Part shown: positions 23,445 to 34,109 of the stretch, piece by piece
Layout of the letters: each line of letters begins with the position of its first letter
Numbering within the stretch: position 1 is the first letter of the stretch
NCBI GenBank assembly: GCA_027604505.1
Contig: JADIIX010000144.1
Coordinates: 9,247 to 55,892, forward strand
Reading direction: 5' to 3'
Length of the DNA stretch: 46,646 bases
Origin: Gonapodya sp. JEL0774
Taxonomy: Eukaryota; Monoblepharomycota; Monoblepharidomycetes; Monoblepharidales; Gonapodyaceae
Position numbers and translations under genes: made by a program
The notes under the pieces: generated by a model
What the model was told of the DNA's origin: nothing
What the model saw: only the letters and a program-made list of their open reading frames with translations
Databases searched by the model: none

Positions 23445-24073
23445 TTAGGGGATGTGCGCTACCCGTAATTACGAGTAAAAAATTACGAGTAGCACTTTGC
23501 CGTAAATTACGAGTACAGACATTTGTGTGCTTCTCGTAACTACGAGTAGACCATTATCCGCGAATCATTATGAAAATGAACCCATCCACGCAATACCTGG
23601 CCAACAATTCGTCAGATGAAGATGAAGCAGCTTAGGGTAATATAACCCGCCCCTTGTCCCCATCCACGTGTTCCTCTTCCTCGTACTTGCAATCCCCCCC
23701 TTTTACCTCCACGGCCATGACTCCAGCCCCTCCCACGCGCCACCACCCTGTTAGACTGTCCAGCATTGCCTGGGACTCCAAGAATTGCGCCGGCAAGGTC
23801 TGGGGGGGCTTGTGAGTTGCCGGACATGCTGCATAATTTGACACACCCGTCAGGGCAGAATCCAGCGCCAGCGGTTGCGGAAAAAGATTGAAATGTAACT
23901 TATGGTATCTTGGAAGTTCTGAGATGTGATGGTATGGCAGGATGGCTCTTGGTGAGCTGAGAAAATATGTATACGGGTAGCAGTTTTCTACTCGTTATTT
24001 TGAGATTCAGTTTTTACGAGTAAGTCATACAAAATATTGCACCTGTAATTTACGTGTAGCGCACATGCCCTAA
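23445..24073. mobile_element. MITE with about 30-bp terminal inverted repeats and TA target duplication
   Basis: The left end begins TTAGGGGATGTGCGCTAC and the right end, read on the minus strand, begins TTAGGGCATGTGCGCTAC; similarity continues for about 30 bp. TA flanks both sides (23443-23444, 24074-24075). The 629-bp element carries several subterminal copies of TTACGAGTA near each end and no coding capacity. TA duplication suggests mobilisation by a Tc1/mariner-type transposase (inference). The right end abuts the right arm of the inner inverted repeat. Confidence 0.7.
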
Positions 24074-24296
24074 TATATCAATAGTTTGTATCTATTACAG
24101 CAGCTGGCCCCTTTGTCCCAAGAGCATGAAAATAAATCCATCTTTCTCCCACCCATTCCCTGTCCAATTACCATCGCGCACGTTCTTCTGCATATTTTTT
24201 CCTCGATTCCCCTCTAGTTCCCCAGCCTCCCATCTGCCCCAATCCCTTTGGTGGTACCGTCATGTCCTCGAGAGAACTTCAAATAGGACGGAATCC
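24074..24296. repeat. Inner inverted repeat, right arm
   Basis: Partner of 23028-23270; begins at the MITE's right border and runs to GGACGGAATCC. Confidence 0.85.
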
Positions 24297-24616
24297 ATTT
24301 CCATGGTTTGTATTCACACTGAGAATCAAAATCAAGGGAACTTTTACCCTTTTGTTCTACACGAGATTTCTGTGTTCTCGTTGAGTTCCCCTTAGGACAC
24401 CTGCGTTATCTTTTAACAGATGTGCTGCCCCAGCCAAACTCCCCACCTGACAATGTCTTCAACCCAGATTAGCCCGCAAAGGATCTTAAAGCAAGAAAGT
24501 GGGTTACCCCAATTCTGCTTGATTGAATAAGTAGAAAAACGATGGGGGTAGTGGTATTTCACCGGCGCTGAAGCTCCCACTTATTCTACACCCCCCATGT
24601 TTTTTCACAATGTCAA

Positions 24617-24653
<37 letters not shown>

Positions 24654-24678
24654 GATTTTGCCAAGCCCGTTCCCTTGG

Positions 24679-24709
<31 letters not shown>

Positions 24710-25036
24710 TGGGAATCTCGTTAATCCATACATGCGTGTCACTAATTAGATGACGACGCATTTGGCTACCTTACTTTTACACCTGGGAAACAATGAAGTC
24801 CTAAACAGCATGTATATGTGCAACAATAAAGTACAAGAGAAACTGCTATTTGAAGTCCGTGTCCCTTTCTACAAAAACTGGCTTTCGAGTAGTGCTTAAT
24901 TTCGGAGATGTCTGGTGTAGTGGGGCTGTCACTACGTATCAGTCTCAGCCCTCTATGACGGGATGGTGGCCTAGTGATAGGCCTGGAGTATGAGATGATG
25001 TGAAGTGTGATCCTATTATGTTGTGGTAGTTGGGCC
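24297..25036. other. Spacer, no gene seen
   Basis: About 740 bp between the inner inverted repeat and the stop of the Myb/SANT gene. A weak inverted pair (AATAAGTAGAAAAACG and its rough complement 60 bp on, near 24525-24610) is visible. If the Myb/SANT gene belongs to a transposon, the missing transposase part and second terminus would be expected here; I cannot find them. Confidence 0.35.
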
Positions 25037-25962
25037 TTATATACATGTGCAAGGTGTCAATATCACAACACTTCCAGTGGTGGCAATACGAGTGATTGCA
25101 AAGCTGGATTGGTGTCGGGTGGAAGAGTGGCTACTATCCTCAGAGTCACAGAGTACTTGGTTGATTGCACCCGTTGCTGCCACTGCAGGAGGTGCTTCAA
25201 CAGTGTCACTTCCACCTAACGGATTTGTGCGCATATTGAAAGACACCAAACCAGACAGCAAGGTGCAGAAACTCACCTTCATCATCATCCAGATCATCTT
25301 TGTTGTCAGTATCCTTGTCTGTTTCCTGAGGGTAATTTCCGCAGTACTCAACCAAATCCTCGTTCTCCTTCAGATCGGTCGCATTCTGAGCATGTGCCCC
25401 AGTCGCTGCAAATGACCCAAAGAGTCTGTCTGCTTCTTTGAATAGAGGCCGCCCATTCTCACGGAATACTAGGGCGTCCTTGTTGTGCTGCGGCGGGGGC
25501 GACGGTGCTGGTGGGTAGAATCACCACAACCGTGAGCTGCAAACTCACCTCAGCAAACTCTTGCCATGCTTCCAGTGTCATCGTCACTCTTGGTGGTGGC
25601 CCTGGGCTGAATCCGGCACTGCTTTGCTCCAGAGCCTTCACGAAAGTAGTGTGGATGCGTTTCAGCTGGCCATTCTTTCGCTTCAGTTGGCCTTTGTTCA
25701 TCAAGCATCCCGTCCGCGAATTGAACTCTGCGATAATGATCTTCCATGTTGGTCCTTTCCACTTGCTCGCTGCTTGTTCCCTCTCGTGGGCAAGGAGTAC
25801 CTTCAGTAGAGTCCTCTCCCTGTCTCCAGTCTTCCATGTAGCTTGCTCCACACTCAATTCCCCGACGTCTTCCTCCATCATTGAACCTGTATCATCTGTC
25901 GCTGGGGCCTTGCGTTTCTTGATGGGCTTTGATGCGCCTTCAGTGCTCTTCTTTGGGGGCAT
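25037..25962 (-). CDS. Myb/SANT-like DNA-binding protein, 267 aa, three exons
   Basis: Exons: 25962-25549, 25487-25277, 25215-25037; introns of 61 nt each, GT-AG, phases consistent. The N-terminus (MPPKKSTEGASKPIKKRK) is basic and could be a nuclear signal. Residues about 45-115 show a Myb/SANT-like trihelix pattern: tryptophans at WKTGDRERTLLKVLL, then KGPTWKIIIAEFNSRTG, then KGQLKRKNGQLKRI. Exon 2 gives HNKDALVFRENGRPLFKEAD, a pattern common after such domains in fungal and plant proteins. An acidic stretch (DDLDDDE) follows. Such proteins often accompany PIF/Harbinger transposases, and a Harbinger-like terminus lies 190 bp upstream of the start. It may instead be a domesticated copy. The C-terminal 59 residues look unstructured. 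Confidence 0.7.
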
Positions 25963-26153
25963 TCGATGATGGTGTAGAAAAACCGATTGAAAAATTGTCT
26001 CCAAGTCGATTTTTTGTGTGATTAGAAAAATCCGATTATTGTGGATGGCCATCTTTGTCGCCGAACACCACCAAAAACCGAAAATTCATGATAATCAATT
26101 ATCCCCTAAAAAACTGGTTTTTACCCCGTGAAAAGCCATTGCCGAACAAGGCC
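25037..26153. mobile_element. Probable PIF/Harbinger-type transposon remnant (one end)
   Basis: Read on the minus strand, the element begins GGCCTTGTTCGGCAATGG at 26153 and is preceded by TTA (TAA at 26154-26156). That fits the trinucleotide target site of PIF/Harbinger elements. The Myb/SANT gene points inward from this end. No DDE nuclease gene and no second terminus are visible, so the left limit given is only the stop of the Myb/SANT gene. Confidence 0.45.
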
Positions 26154-26156
26154 TAA

Positions 26157-26841
26157 GACAGACTGACACCTTACGGCGCGCTACACAGGCTGTTCCAAGG
26201 ATCACTCCCTGGGAGCTCCGCTCGGGATTGGCATAGACACCAGAGGCGTCCTGAGCTTTCCCCAAACCAGGTTGTCTTGCCATCGGTAACCTGCAGATGT
26301 TTACCGATTTGACTAGCGATTGGTCGAAGTTCAAATGAACATTGGTTAAGATTGCGTCGCTTTTGCCACCAGGTTCCCATGCATTGTTTTCTTAACTTTG
26401 TATGTTATTGAAGTTTAGTGGGTGAACAATCCAACTGTTGTGGCTCGCGGCGGAACCGCTGGGTTTCTGTCCCGAAACTCAATGTGTATGTCTGAACTCT
26501 CCTACAATGTGTCACTGAACGGTTACAGCTGAGCCGCCCACACAACTAAGATCACCAGAAAAAAATCTAAAAACTACTCTATACGCATCTATATACTAAT
26601 AGATATCACATCTATCCAAGGAACAGGCGATGCAACCAGGGGTGACTCGTGGAGGTGAACGGGGAGGACTGCTGAAGTGCTCGCAGGGTCACGTGACTCC
26701 AGCTAAACACCCGCTTTTAGCCGTCGTCTCACAACACAACACTTTAAGAATTCTGCTTCTTAATGATAGGAGGAGCCGACATCGAAGGATCAAAAAGCAA
26801 CGTCGCTATGAACACTTGGCTGCCACAAGCCAGTTATCCCT
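26157..26841. other. Spacer between the Harbinger-like end and the right arm
   Basis: About 690 bp. A minus-strand open stretch at 26095-26380 (contains SQIGKHLQVTDGKTTWFGE) has no family I can name and crosses the transposon terminus, so I do not call it a gene. The remainder is AT-rich and without features. Confidence 0.3.
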
Positions 26842-28453
26842 CGTAAGAGAAAATAAAATTGATACGCGTCTACGCAGCTTGCTTCATGTTCGAGTGAGTT
26901 GGCTGGTTTCATACGCGATTCAGTTCTGCACTTCTGAATGTCCTCCACAGTCACCGGGAACTCCAGAAAATGTCTTCGGTACTAGTTGAGGGAGTCAACA
27001 GGCGAAGGTGAGTTCTTTCTCTCAGTGGGCAAAGCAGTTGAGAGTGAGAAGAGCGAATGGGGAGATGGGGTGGGATTGGTTTCAAAGAGTAGAAATGATA
27101 TGTATTTGCTGTACATATAGCATTTTATTCACAGTACGCATATTGAAACGTTGTAATGGAAGGAGAGTTCAGGGTGATCCAAGAGTCTCCTCATCATCTC
27201 GCCAGGATGGATGAGGAGGAAGCTAATGAGTGATTCCAAACAGTTTATTAGAACCTCCTGCACATACAAAAGTTGGAAAGACGTTTCCTCTTGTACATCC
27301 CCGCTCAAATCTGGGTTTTCCTCCAAGTTCCTCATGTCTGGTACACCTGCAACATCGCCATTGGTAGTTCTGAACTCCACCTTCCACCACTTCATTGTTG
27401 CATAGGACATGCAAGATATTCTAGTATTGGGATTCTGCGATTCTCCATCCACAATTCCGCAGAACACGCCAGTTATAGACCGAGGAGAACGTTCCTTCCG
27501 ACCATATCACAAGTCCATCACATCAACCAGTCCAATCAACTATAATGAATGTATGGAAGAGAAAACGGAAGCGAACACAGACTTACCAGAATGGTAACGT
27601 CTCCAAATCTTTTTCGTTTGGATCATCAGCACACTCAGGAATGGAATCGCGACACAGAAGGGCCAGGAAGGGCGGGATCGATAGCCTGTGATCTTGCAGC
27701 AACAAACCCCTGCACCAAGAAGAACCTTGATATCTCCAATTTCGGAAATTGAAACACTTTCAGTCTGTCGTTGCTCTATTCCAGTGAGTATCTCTTTCCT
27801 CTCGAATACAGTCCTCTTCCGCCCTTGCTCCTTGCGTGTCCCCTGTCAGGTTCCAAGTAGCGATGAGGATCCTGGCGGAGGAACGTTGGATCGGACACTG
27901 GACACCTGTTGATTTGAGAGAATGGACACCTGGGGAAGGATTCAGCACTGAAAAGAAATACTGAATGGACCAATTAGAATAGAAAACCAGTGGGGAGAAA
28001 GCCGTGGAACGTCTGGGTGCCGAGTTATCCTTGTTCCGCATAGGAAAATGTGGGAATTTCCGCCAAATTTTTTTGCACTACGAGAATCTGCTCATGGAAT
28101 CATAGGAATACAGTCTTTCTCCTACATACACTAACCACTCGATTCTTCTATTCTCTGTACGGTAATCTGACTCCACCACTCAGAGACCTGCCGAATCCCT
28201 TTTGCAAAACCAAAGCCCATTTCGAAACACTCCTCCAACACTCACAGCCACCCGTAGTTTCACTCGTTGTTGCAATGGAACACTCCGCACTGCTTGCTCC
28301 CATCCAAGCAGCCTTCCTCGCTCGTCAGGCTCGCACCACAGACCACCAGAAACTTCACGCCAAGATGGTTCTTCGAGTTGAAGCCATGCGCGGCCTTGAA
28401 GAGGAATCCCTGTCTCGTTATGAAGCGGATAGAGAAATGGTGGCCAATGTTCT
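26842..28453. repeat. Inverted duplication, right arm
   Basis: Reverse complement of 21118-22856 with scattered substitutions and several deletions, among them a 4-nt loss near 27870. It carries inverted copies of the divergent region and of the first part of the MEHSA gene. The match stops at GGTGGCCAATGTTCTG, where unrelated sequence begins. Confidence 0.85.
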
Positions 28454-28468
28454 GTTGTATGACCACTG
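28274..28468 (+). pseudogene. MEHSA-family gene, third copy, truncated to the 5' end
   Basis: The frame opens with MEHSALLAPIQAAFLARQ as in the full copies. It has lost two short in-frame segments (the VATRT and KKRHA parts) and runs out of homology after REMVANVL, followed by LYDH and a stop. Orientation is opposite to copies 1 and 2. Translation would give about 64 residues, so this is a relic created with the inverted duplication. Confidence 0.85.
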
Positions 28469-28469
28469 A

Positions 28470-29900
28470 GTTGATGTGCGGGACGTAGTGTAGATATATT
28501 TTTGTGTGACGCGCTCACATAGCAGTCTGACGGGACTGGACACAGAATACATATACACTCGGGACCCTGATTCTTGTCCTGCACCCTGTCATTCCACTTT
28601 TGGTGCCCTGCTACTCGGCCGATCCGCCTCTGTTTGCCATTGGTCGCGTCTGTCTTCGCAATGATCCCCGTCCTCCCCATCTGATCGCCGGATCGAAATA
28701 CATCCCTAAACACCTCCATTGGCTCGTTTTCCCATTGATTTCCATCGAAATCGACTTCCTTTTATCTTTTTCTATCATTTGCCCTCATTTTTGGTGCAAG
28801 TTACAGTTTTTCTCTCCCTGTGATCCAGGCACAGAAACTCATTATCGACGCGGCAACCGACGTCAAAACTGCGCACCAAGCCCCCCTCTCTCTTATCTTT
28901 TCATTTCCCCTCTCTCCGTCCCATTTGCCAGTGTTGTCACTTCCAACACGCGACACCCATCGAAACCGCCACAGCAGTTCGCACAGATGCATTTTCGACT
29001 TCAAGACCACAGATAAGTCAAGTTCGCTGCTTGCAGTGGACTAATCCAATCACGTATTACGATCTGGTTAGCATGCCAGCTCTCGGAATCTTGATCACGG
29101 TCACAGGGGCTAGGACACTGAGCCAACACCCCTCACCCACTGAGGTGCATTGCATTTATTTTCGTGATCACTGAATCACAATAGTGTCAGGGTCACTGAA
29201 CCCAAAGCACTTCGTTTTCTTTGACTTTGATGCTACTAAGCGTTCTCCAACCTTGTACCTTGCAATGCCACTGAGCGTCCCCCAATCTCGTACCTTCAAT
29301 GAACAGGTTCTCGACGCCACTGAGTGTGAACCTTGTTCCCACTCTTTCCCCAATCAAACAACGTGCTTGCAGCTTCCCTCTTTTCACCACTGCGTACTGT
29401 GTGTGATGCATCTCTGATCTCACTTCCCACCTCGGTTGCAACCAACATCGCACCAAGCACCTTTCCTGTCACCTCACCTTGTATGAGGCCTTACAACAGA
29501 CAAACCCCATACGACCGACCTCACACCGCATATATCGCTTTTTTGGGTCTTGTGCACAGCAACCTCTACACAGCTTATGCAGTGTGGTGCGTGTAGTCCC
29601 CATCATATCCAGAAGACACCTTCTTTGCAAAAGATGTTTACAATCTCATCACCCAGGGCCTTGACCCTTTGAACCAACGGTTTGCAAGGTAGTCTTCTCT
29701 TGCCCGCATCCCATTTTCTATAGTTGACACACCCCAACCTCTTGTCTATGGCAATTACATTGGTGCTGCACATACACGCACCCTTGTGTACTCTTGTGAT
29801 CACCTCCATCAGTACACACTTACGGACCTCTGCTTATTAATTGATGACACTGGCACGTGTCATGACTTGTACGACACACCACTCAAAGGAATCACAGTTC
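28470..29900. other. Gene-poor region, no gene seen
   Basis: About 1.4 kb of CT-rich plus-strand sequence (28700-28930 especially) with short, stop-interrupted frames. Fragments such as the frame at 29184-29417 have no family signature. The region may be decayed retroelement DNA leading into the Gag-like remnant. Confidence 0.3.
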
Positions 29901-29904
29901 TGAG

Positions 29905-32167
29905 TTGACGGTAAATTCCTTCCAGCTGGTATAGACATTATTGTTCCTTGGGAAATTTGCCCTCACCCTGTCAGGAACCCAGAGCGCTTCACTGAAAGCA
30001 CCATTGCCTGGAGTACCACCTGCACTGTTTTGCAATTTGTCCCTCTCGAGAACCCCTCTTACAAACTCAACAAACACCCAAACACGTGGGAGTGCTTCTC
30101 ACGCTGTTTTACCACATACTCGGACGGTTTAATCCCACAATCTGTGACACCTCTTGCGCCTGCTGTGCAAAAGTACAAACCTGGACAAGAGATTGACACA
30201 GAGATCTTCCAATTTGAGCAGCTGGAATTCCTTGATCGAGTCTACCTGTGGGTCGCAGCAGCCGCTGCAGCCCCACCACCCCCAACTGCTCTCCTTGCAG
30301 TCACACAGGCCACTGAGCCAAGTTCAACCGCTCACCCTAAATCCCCCTCCAGCGACACAGGTCCCTGGGAGGAGGAGGAAGTTCTTCAAGTCCCAACGTC
30401 AGGGGTGCTCCCCTTCTCCAAGTCCCCACTGCAGGCTGCGCAGGCGCTCCAGGTCCCGCTCCCCTGGTGGCCCCAGTTCCAAATACAGCAAGTTCAGCAA
30501 TGGCGCTTGTGACTCTTGGAGGCCAGCCAATAATTCCAGTGGTAATGCTGGTACCAGCAACTAGTGCTGCAATGACAGCTGTAACAACTAGTGTTGTACC
30601 AATACAATCCCTTCTGCCTCCACTGTTTCTGCAGCTTTAACTTCTGCCCTCCCTGGTCCAGCAGCAACAACTGCTACTACCCAGACCACAGTGTCCCCTG
30701 CAGCCACTGTTGCTGCTACTACAGTCCTGACCCAATGGTACAGTGGTCAGTAAGCCAGTCGTTGCTGGTGCCACCAATCCAAGGGCAGGTACCAATACAT
30801 TTGGGNNNNNNNNNNTGTTTCCGGGGGTCTTTCCCCGTGTGGTGGTGTGGCCCCAAACACCCGGGCCTGTAAACAAAACTTGTGGTTGGGTGCCCCCACC
30901 AACGACTGGCTTACTGACCACTGTACCATTGGGTATTGCTGCTCCTCTACAACTAGCATCATTGCCACAAGTTGCTGCACTGACAGCCCTCCCAAACGCT
31001 GGGGAAGCACAACCAGCACCAATGGTTCCCCCATCCACATTCCCTACACAGACTCCTGCTGTTCCCTTTTGGCCACAACAGTCTCCTAATTGGGTTGCAC
31101 CAAGCCCAATCTTCCCCTGGCCAAACCCATATCCATACATCCCCAGTGGAACTCAGAACCCACCAATGGGAGCACCTTTTCCTGCATTCCCACAATGGTT
31201 CTATCAACCTCCTGGGGCACTGACCCCACCAGCAACATTAAATCCGCCTGCACCGCAGCCACCAGCACCACAGGTGATCGTGGGCAATCCCATCAAATTC
31301 TGCTCCTTGGGGGAGAATGAGCCAGTTGCTTCCTGGGTTCAGCATGCTGAGAATGTTTACCATGCAAACCAAGAGATGCCACAAGTTGCCACCCTGCGTG
31401 CTGCCAAAGCACTTTGCGGATGTGGCCTTTGAGGCCAACAAATTGCCTCAGCCATTGCGAGACTTCTCACTTCCATGACACCATGGGTTGACATCTGCCA
31501 AGCCATCCTCTCTGCCGCTGGCAATGACCGGCAAAATCTCTCCATGTGCTGGTCCAAGATTGAGGGATTCTCAGCCCAGGCTGAAGAAGGGGCCACGGCT
31601 CTCATAAACCGTTTTAAAAGCCTCATACACAAGCTGTGCTCTGTTGATCTGCAAATGAATAGAGAGCTCCAGGAGAGCAACAACCAAAGCACCATTGTCT
31701 GGAAATTGAGACAGCATTATGTCCGTGGCTTTCAACTTTCAATCCCAGAACTCTTTAATGAGCTCGGTAAGCTGGACTCCAAAGAGACCACCTTGAAAGC
31801 CCTATACCAGGCCACGATCGACTTCCAGACTCGCAAAGTTACTTGGGGTAACTGGCAGTTTGCAAACACCTCCCCTGGCACATCACTGAATGTTGCGCAC
31901 ACACCGGCTATAGTAGTGACACCACGGCAAGCAGCTGCAGCAGCCCCAGCTGGCCCGTATTCTGGCAGGTGGTGGAACCCAGTTAATGCATCTTGTGCTT
32001 ACCAAGGCACAATGTACCATCCATACCTACAGCGGTCTACTGAGAGGCAGCCGCCTTTGGCCATGACACCACATGCTGCTGGGCCTCCATTGTACCAAAC
32101 CAAGTCTGCTCCAATTGTTTTGAGCAAGGCCACTGGACAAGAATTTGCTCAAAAGCCCCTGTGGTAA
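29905..32167 (+). mobile_element. Decayed Gag-like retroelement coding region
   Basis: Several plus-strand open stretches share one style: long Pro/Ala/Thr-rich tracts (30030-30512, 30600-31300) followed by a helical domain. In the latter, NPIKFCSLGENEPVASWVQH leads into a segment with QIASAIARLL, CWSKIEGFSAQAEEGATALI and a further helical stretch. This is the layout of a retrotransposon Gag capsid region (retrotrans_gag-like) by pattern, without sequence proof. An in-frame TGA sits at 31430-31432 inside the domain, and upstream parts change frame. No zinc knuckle, protease, reverse transcriptase or LTR is visible. An unrelated fungal low-complexity protein is the alternative. Confidence 0.35.
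30806..30815. other. Assembly gap (10 N) with inverted flanks
   Basis: Ten N interrupt the Pro-rich region. The flanks contain an inverted repeat: CAATGGTACAGTGGTCAGTA at about 30732 and its reverse complement at about 30912-30932, continuing for some 30 bp. That suggests a hairpin or a misjoined contig end. Frames across the gap cannot be trusted. Confidence 0.95.
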
Positions 32168-32288
32168 CAGCAGCAAATGTGCACCTGTTTGTCTGCTACT
32201 TCAATCAATTGCCACCTAGCTTTGTTGCTGGACACAACTATGTCTTGCCAGAGAATGCGCGATTATTGCTATGTTGGTATGTCAAGTA

Positions 32289-33170
32289 AATGCCCCAGAA
32301 ACATAGGACTCCAACAAAAACCCCGTAAACAGTGGTTTGATGGATTTGAGAATGGGGACTCTAGAACGTGGTTTGCTCTGTGCTACCTGTGAGAAAGATG
32401 TGTCTGCTTGACAAAGTCATTTTGGACATATACAATTGGCAAGACCAGTCCTTCACCCCCATTGTATAGCAACTATAAAAAAGATTTTGGAGATCTTCTG
32501 CGTGTTTTGTGGAGAACTCAAATTAAACGCTTCTGAAGCAATCATAAGCGATATCTTGAGTATAAAAAACAAAAGACTCAATCAAAGAGTAAATGCTCTG
32601 CAGAAACGAAAACTGCAAAATGCCACAACCAAGGATTAAAAGGGAGGGTTTGACGTTACAACCAATCTTTGACCAGAACACTGTGATCGAAACCAATATT
32701 AGAATGATTTCAAGCATTGAAAAAATCCGATCACCCTAAAAGATCCTCAATCTATTCAATAATCTCTCAAACTCTGATTTATGTAAATTGCTTTATCTCT
32801 GGAAAATGCTCTCATCCAGCTTGGTTTATATTGACTGCTATTCCAGTCCCTCCTCGTCATGTCAGACCGTCTTATAACGGCGCTGCCAATCACCTCAACG
32901 CTCAGGACAATTTGACGTACAAATTGGGAGAGATTATAAAGACTAATAATACCTTGACTCGCCTGATGTCTCAAAAAGTTCAAAATCACGCAATGGAGGC
33001 ATATGAACTCTCTTCCACCATGTTACAACACTGATGGATAACAATATAGCCGGTATCCCTCAATCAAAGGTATCAAATTCTAGAGTATTGAAAGGTATAG
33101 CTCAGAGGCTCAAAGGGAAAGAAGACAGATTGCGTGGAAACTTGATGGGGAAAAGAGTAGAATTTTCAGC
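32289..33170 (+). pseudogene. RPB1: RNA polymerase II largest subunit (RPB1) pseudogene, N-terminal fragment
   Basis: Successive plus-strand fragments match the RPB1 clamp head and core in order: GLMDLRMGTLERGLLCATC; HFGHIQLARPVLHP; IKKILEIFCVFCGELKL; IKREGLTLQPIFDQN; HPAWFILTAIPVPPRHVRPS; NLTYKLGEIIKTNNTLTR; then [20 protein letters not shown]. Stops interrupt it (for example TAG near 32304, TGA in the zinc-binding segment near 32409, TGA near 33034) and the frame changes at least twice. The zinc-site cysteines and glycine are partly replaced. No introns are seen between fragments, which would fit a retro-copy, but the divergence is too great to be sure. It ends after the MGKR motif. Confidence 0.85.
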
Positions 33171-33841
33171 TTGTGGTGTCGATTTTCATTCTGACAGGGT
33201 GAATAATCATAATGTTTCGAGCACAGGTCCTGACTGCGCAATCCCATAATATGATTCTGCGCCACAATAGCTGTATTCTTGTGCCAATCAATCTTCTGTC
33301 TTCCTTTTAGTGCTTGGAACCGAGGTGGAGTTGGTAGGTTATCGAGGTGGAGCACTGGAATGGACCGCAGTTGGTCTCGTCGAAACTCAAACACATTCTT
33401 TCACCAACACTTGTTCAACTTTAATAACTGTGTGTGTGTCGATGGACTGTGTGAGTCTGGAGACTTCAGACTTCATTTGAAAGCTGAACTGAAACAGTTA
33501 GGATATGGAGTAGTCACTGTATTTGATATGTCACAGAAACATGAAACCACAACAAACTACGAGAAAGTTGCGAGTGTCAGACCATCAGAGCCAAAAGCTT
33601 ACGAGGTGAGCCAGCTGGGTTCTGCTCGTTACTTGCTTGTTATGTAAACCCCAGGGTGCAGCAATCCCGTTGGTGCTTCGAAATTCATACAAGATGTTGA
33701 CGCCAGGAATCAAAAAAGTAATATGTTAAACCGGTCCTCAACATCATGAGCACTTCATATCTACTCAAAGTCTCAAAAGACTGTAATACAGCATGTCTAC
33801 TGTATTCAGCATCACACCACATGTCACCAAACTCATTTTCG

Positions 33842-33960
33842 AAACCACCCCAGAATTGTAAATGAACCACCCCAAACCACCCCAGAATTCTCATTTGGGG
33901 TGGTGGCAAAACTCCCCAGAAGGCACCACCCCATGTGGGGTACCCCAGAATTCACATATG
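33842..33960. repeat. Cluster of CCACCCC / CCCCAGAATT repeats with dyad symmetry
   Basis: The unit ACCACCCCAGAATT recurs (33844, 33877) and a run of CCACCCC is answered by GGGGTGGT on the same strand (33896-33903), giving a potential hairpin. Further CACCCC and ACCCCAGAATT units follow to about 33955. No coding function. Confidence 0.6.
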
Positions 33961-34109
33961 CCTGATGGCCAGCATCCACGCCAGTTTGATACACTAAACT
34001 CAAAACCGAAGGTCAAAGAGTACGCTTCAAACGGTTCTGGCCAGCCGCCAGAGCCTTTTGAAAGTCTTCATTCTAGAATTTTCCTTGCAGCGCGCACTGT
34101 CGCAGGGTT

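Noticed and set aside
23600-23844. Minus-strand frames inside the MITE
   Set aside because: Short, Gly/Arg-rich, lying within a non-autonomous element, with no domain.
25037-25351. Plus-strand frames opposite the Myb/SANT gene
   Set aside because: The minus-strand three-exon model has consistent phases and a recognisable DNA-binding pattern; the plus frames have neither.
31430-31432. Programmed readthrough of TGA in the Gag-like region
   Set aside because: The following bases (GGC) do not match the usual CTA readthrough context, and nearby frame changes suggest decay instead.
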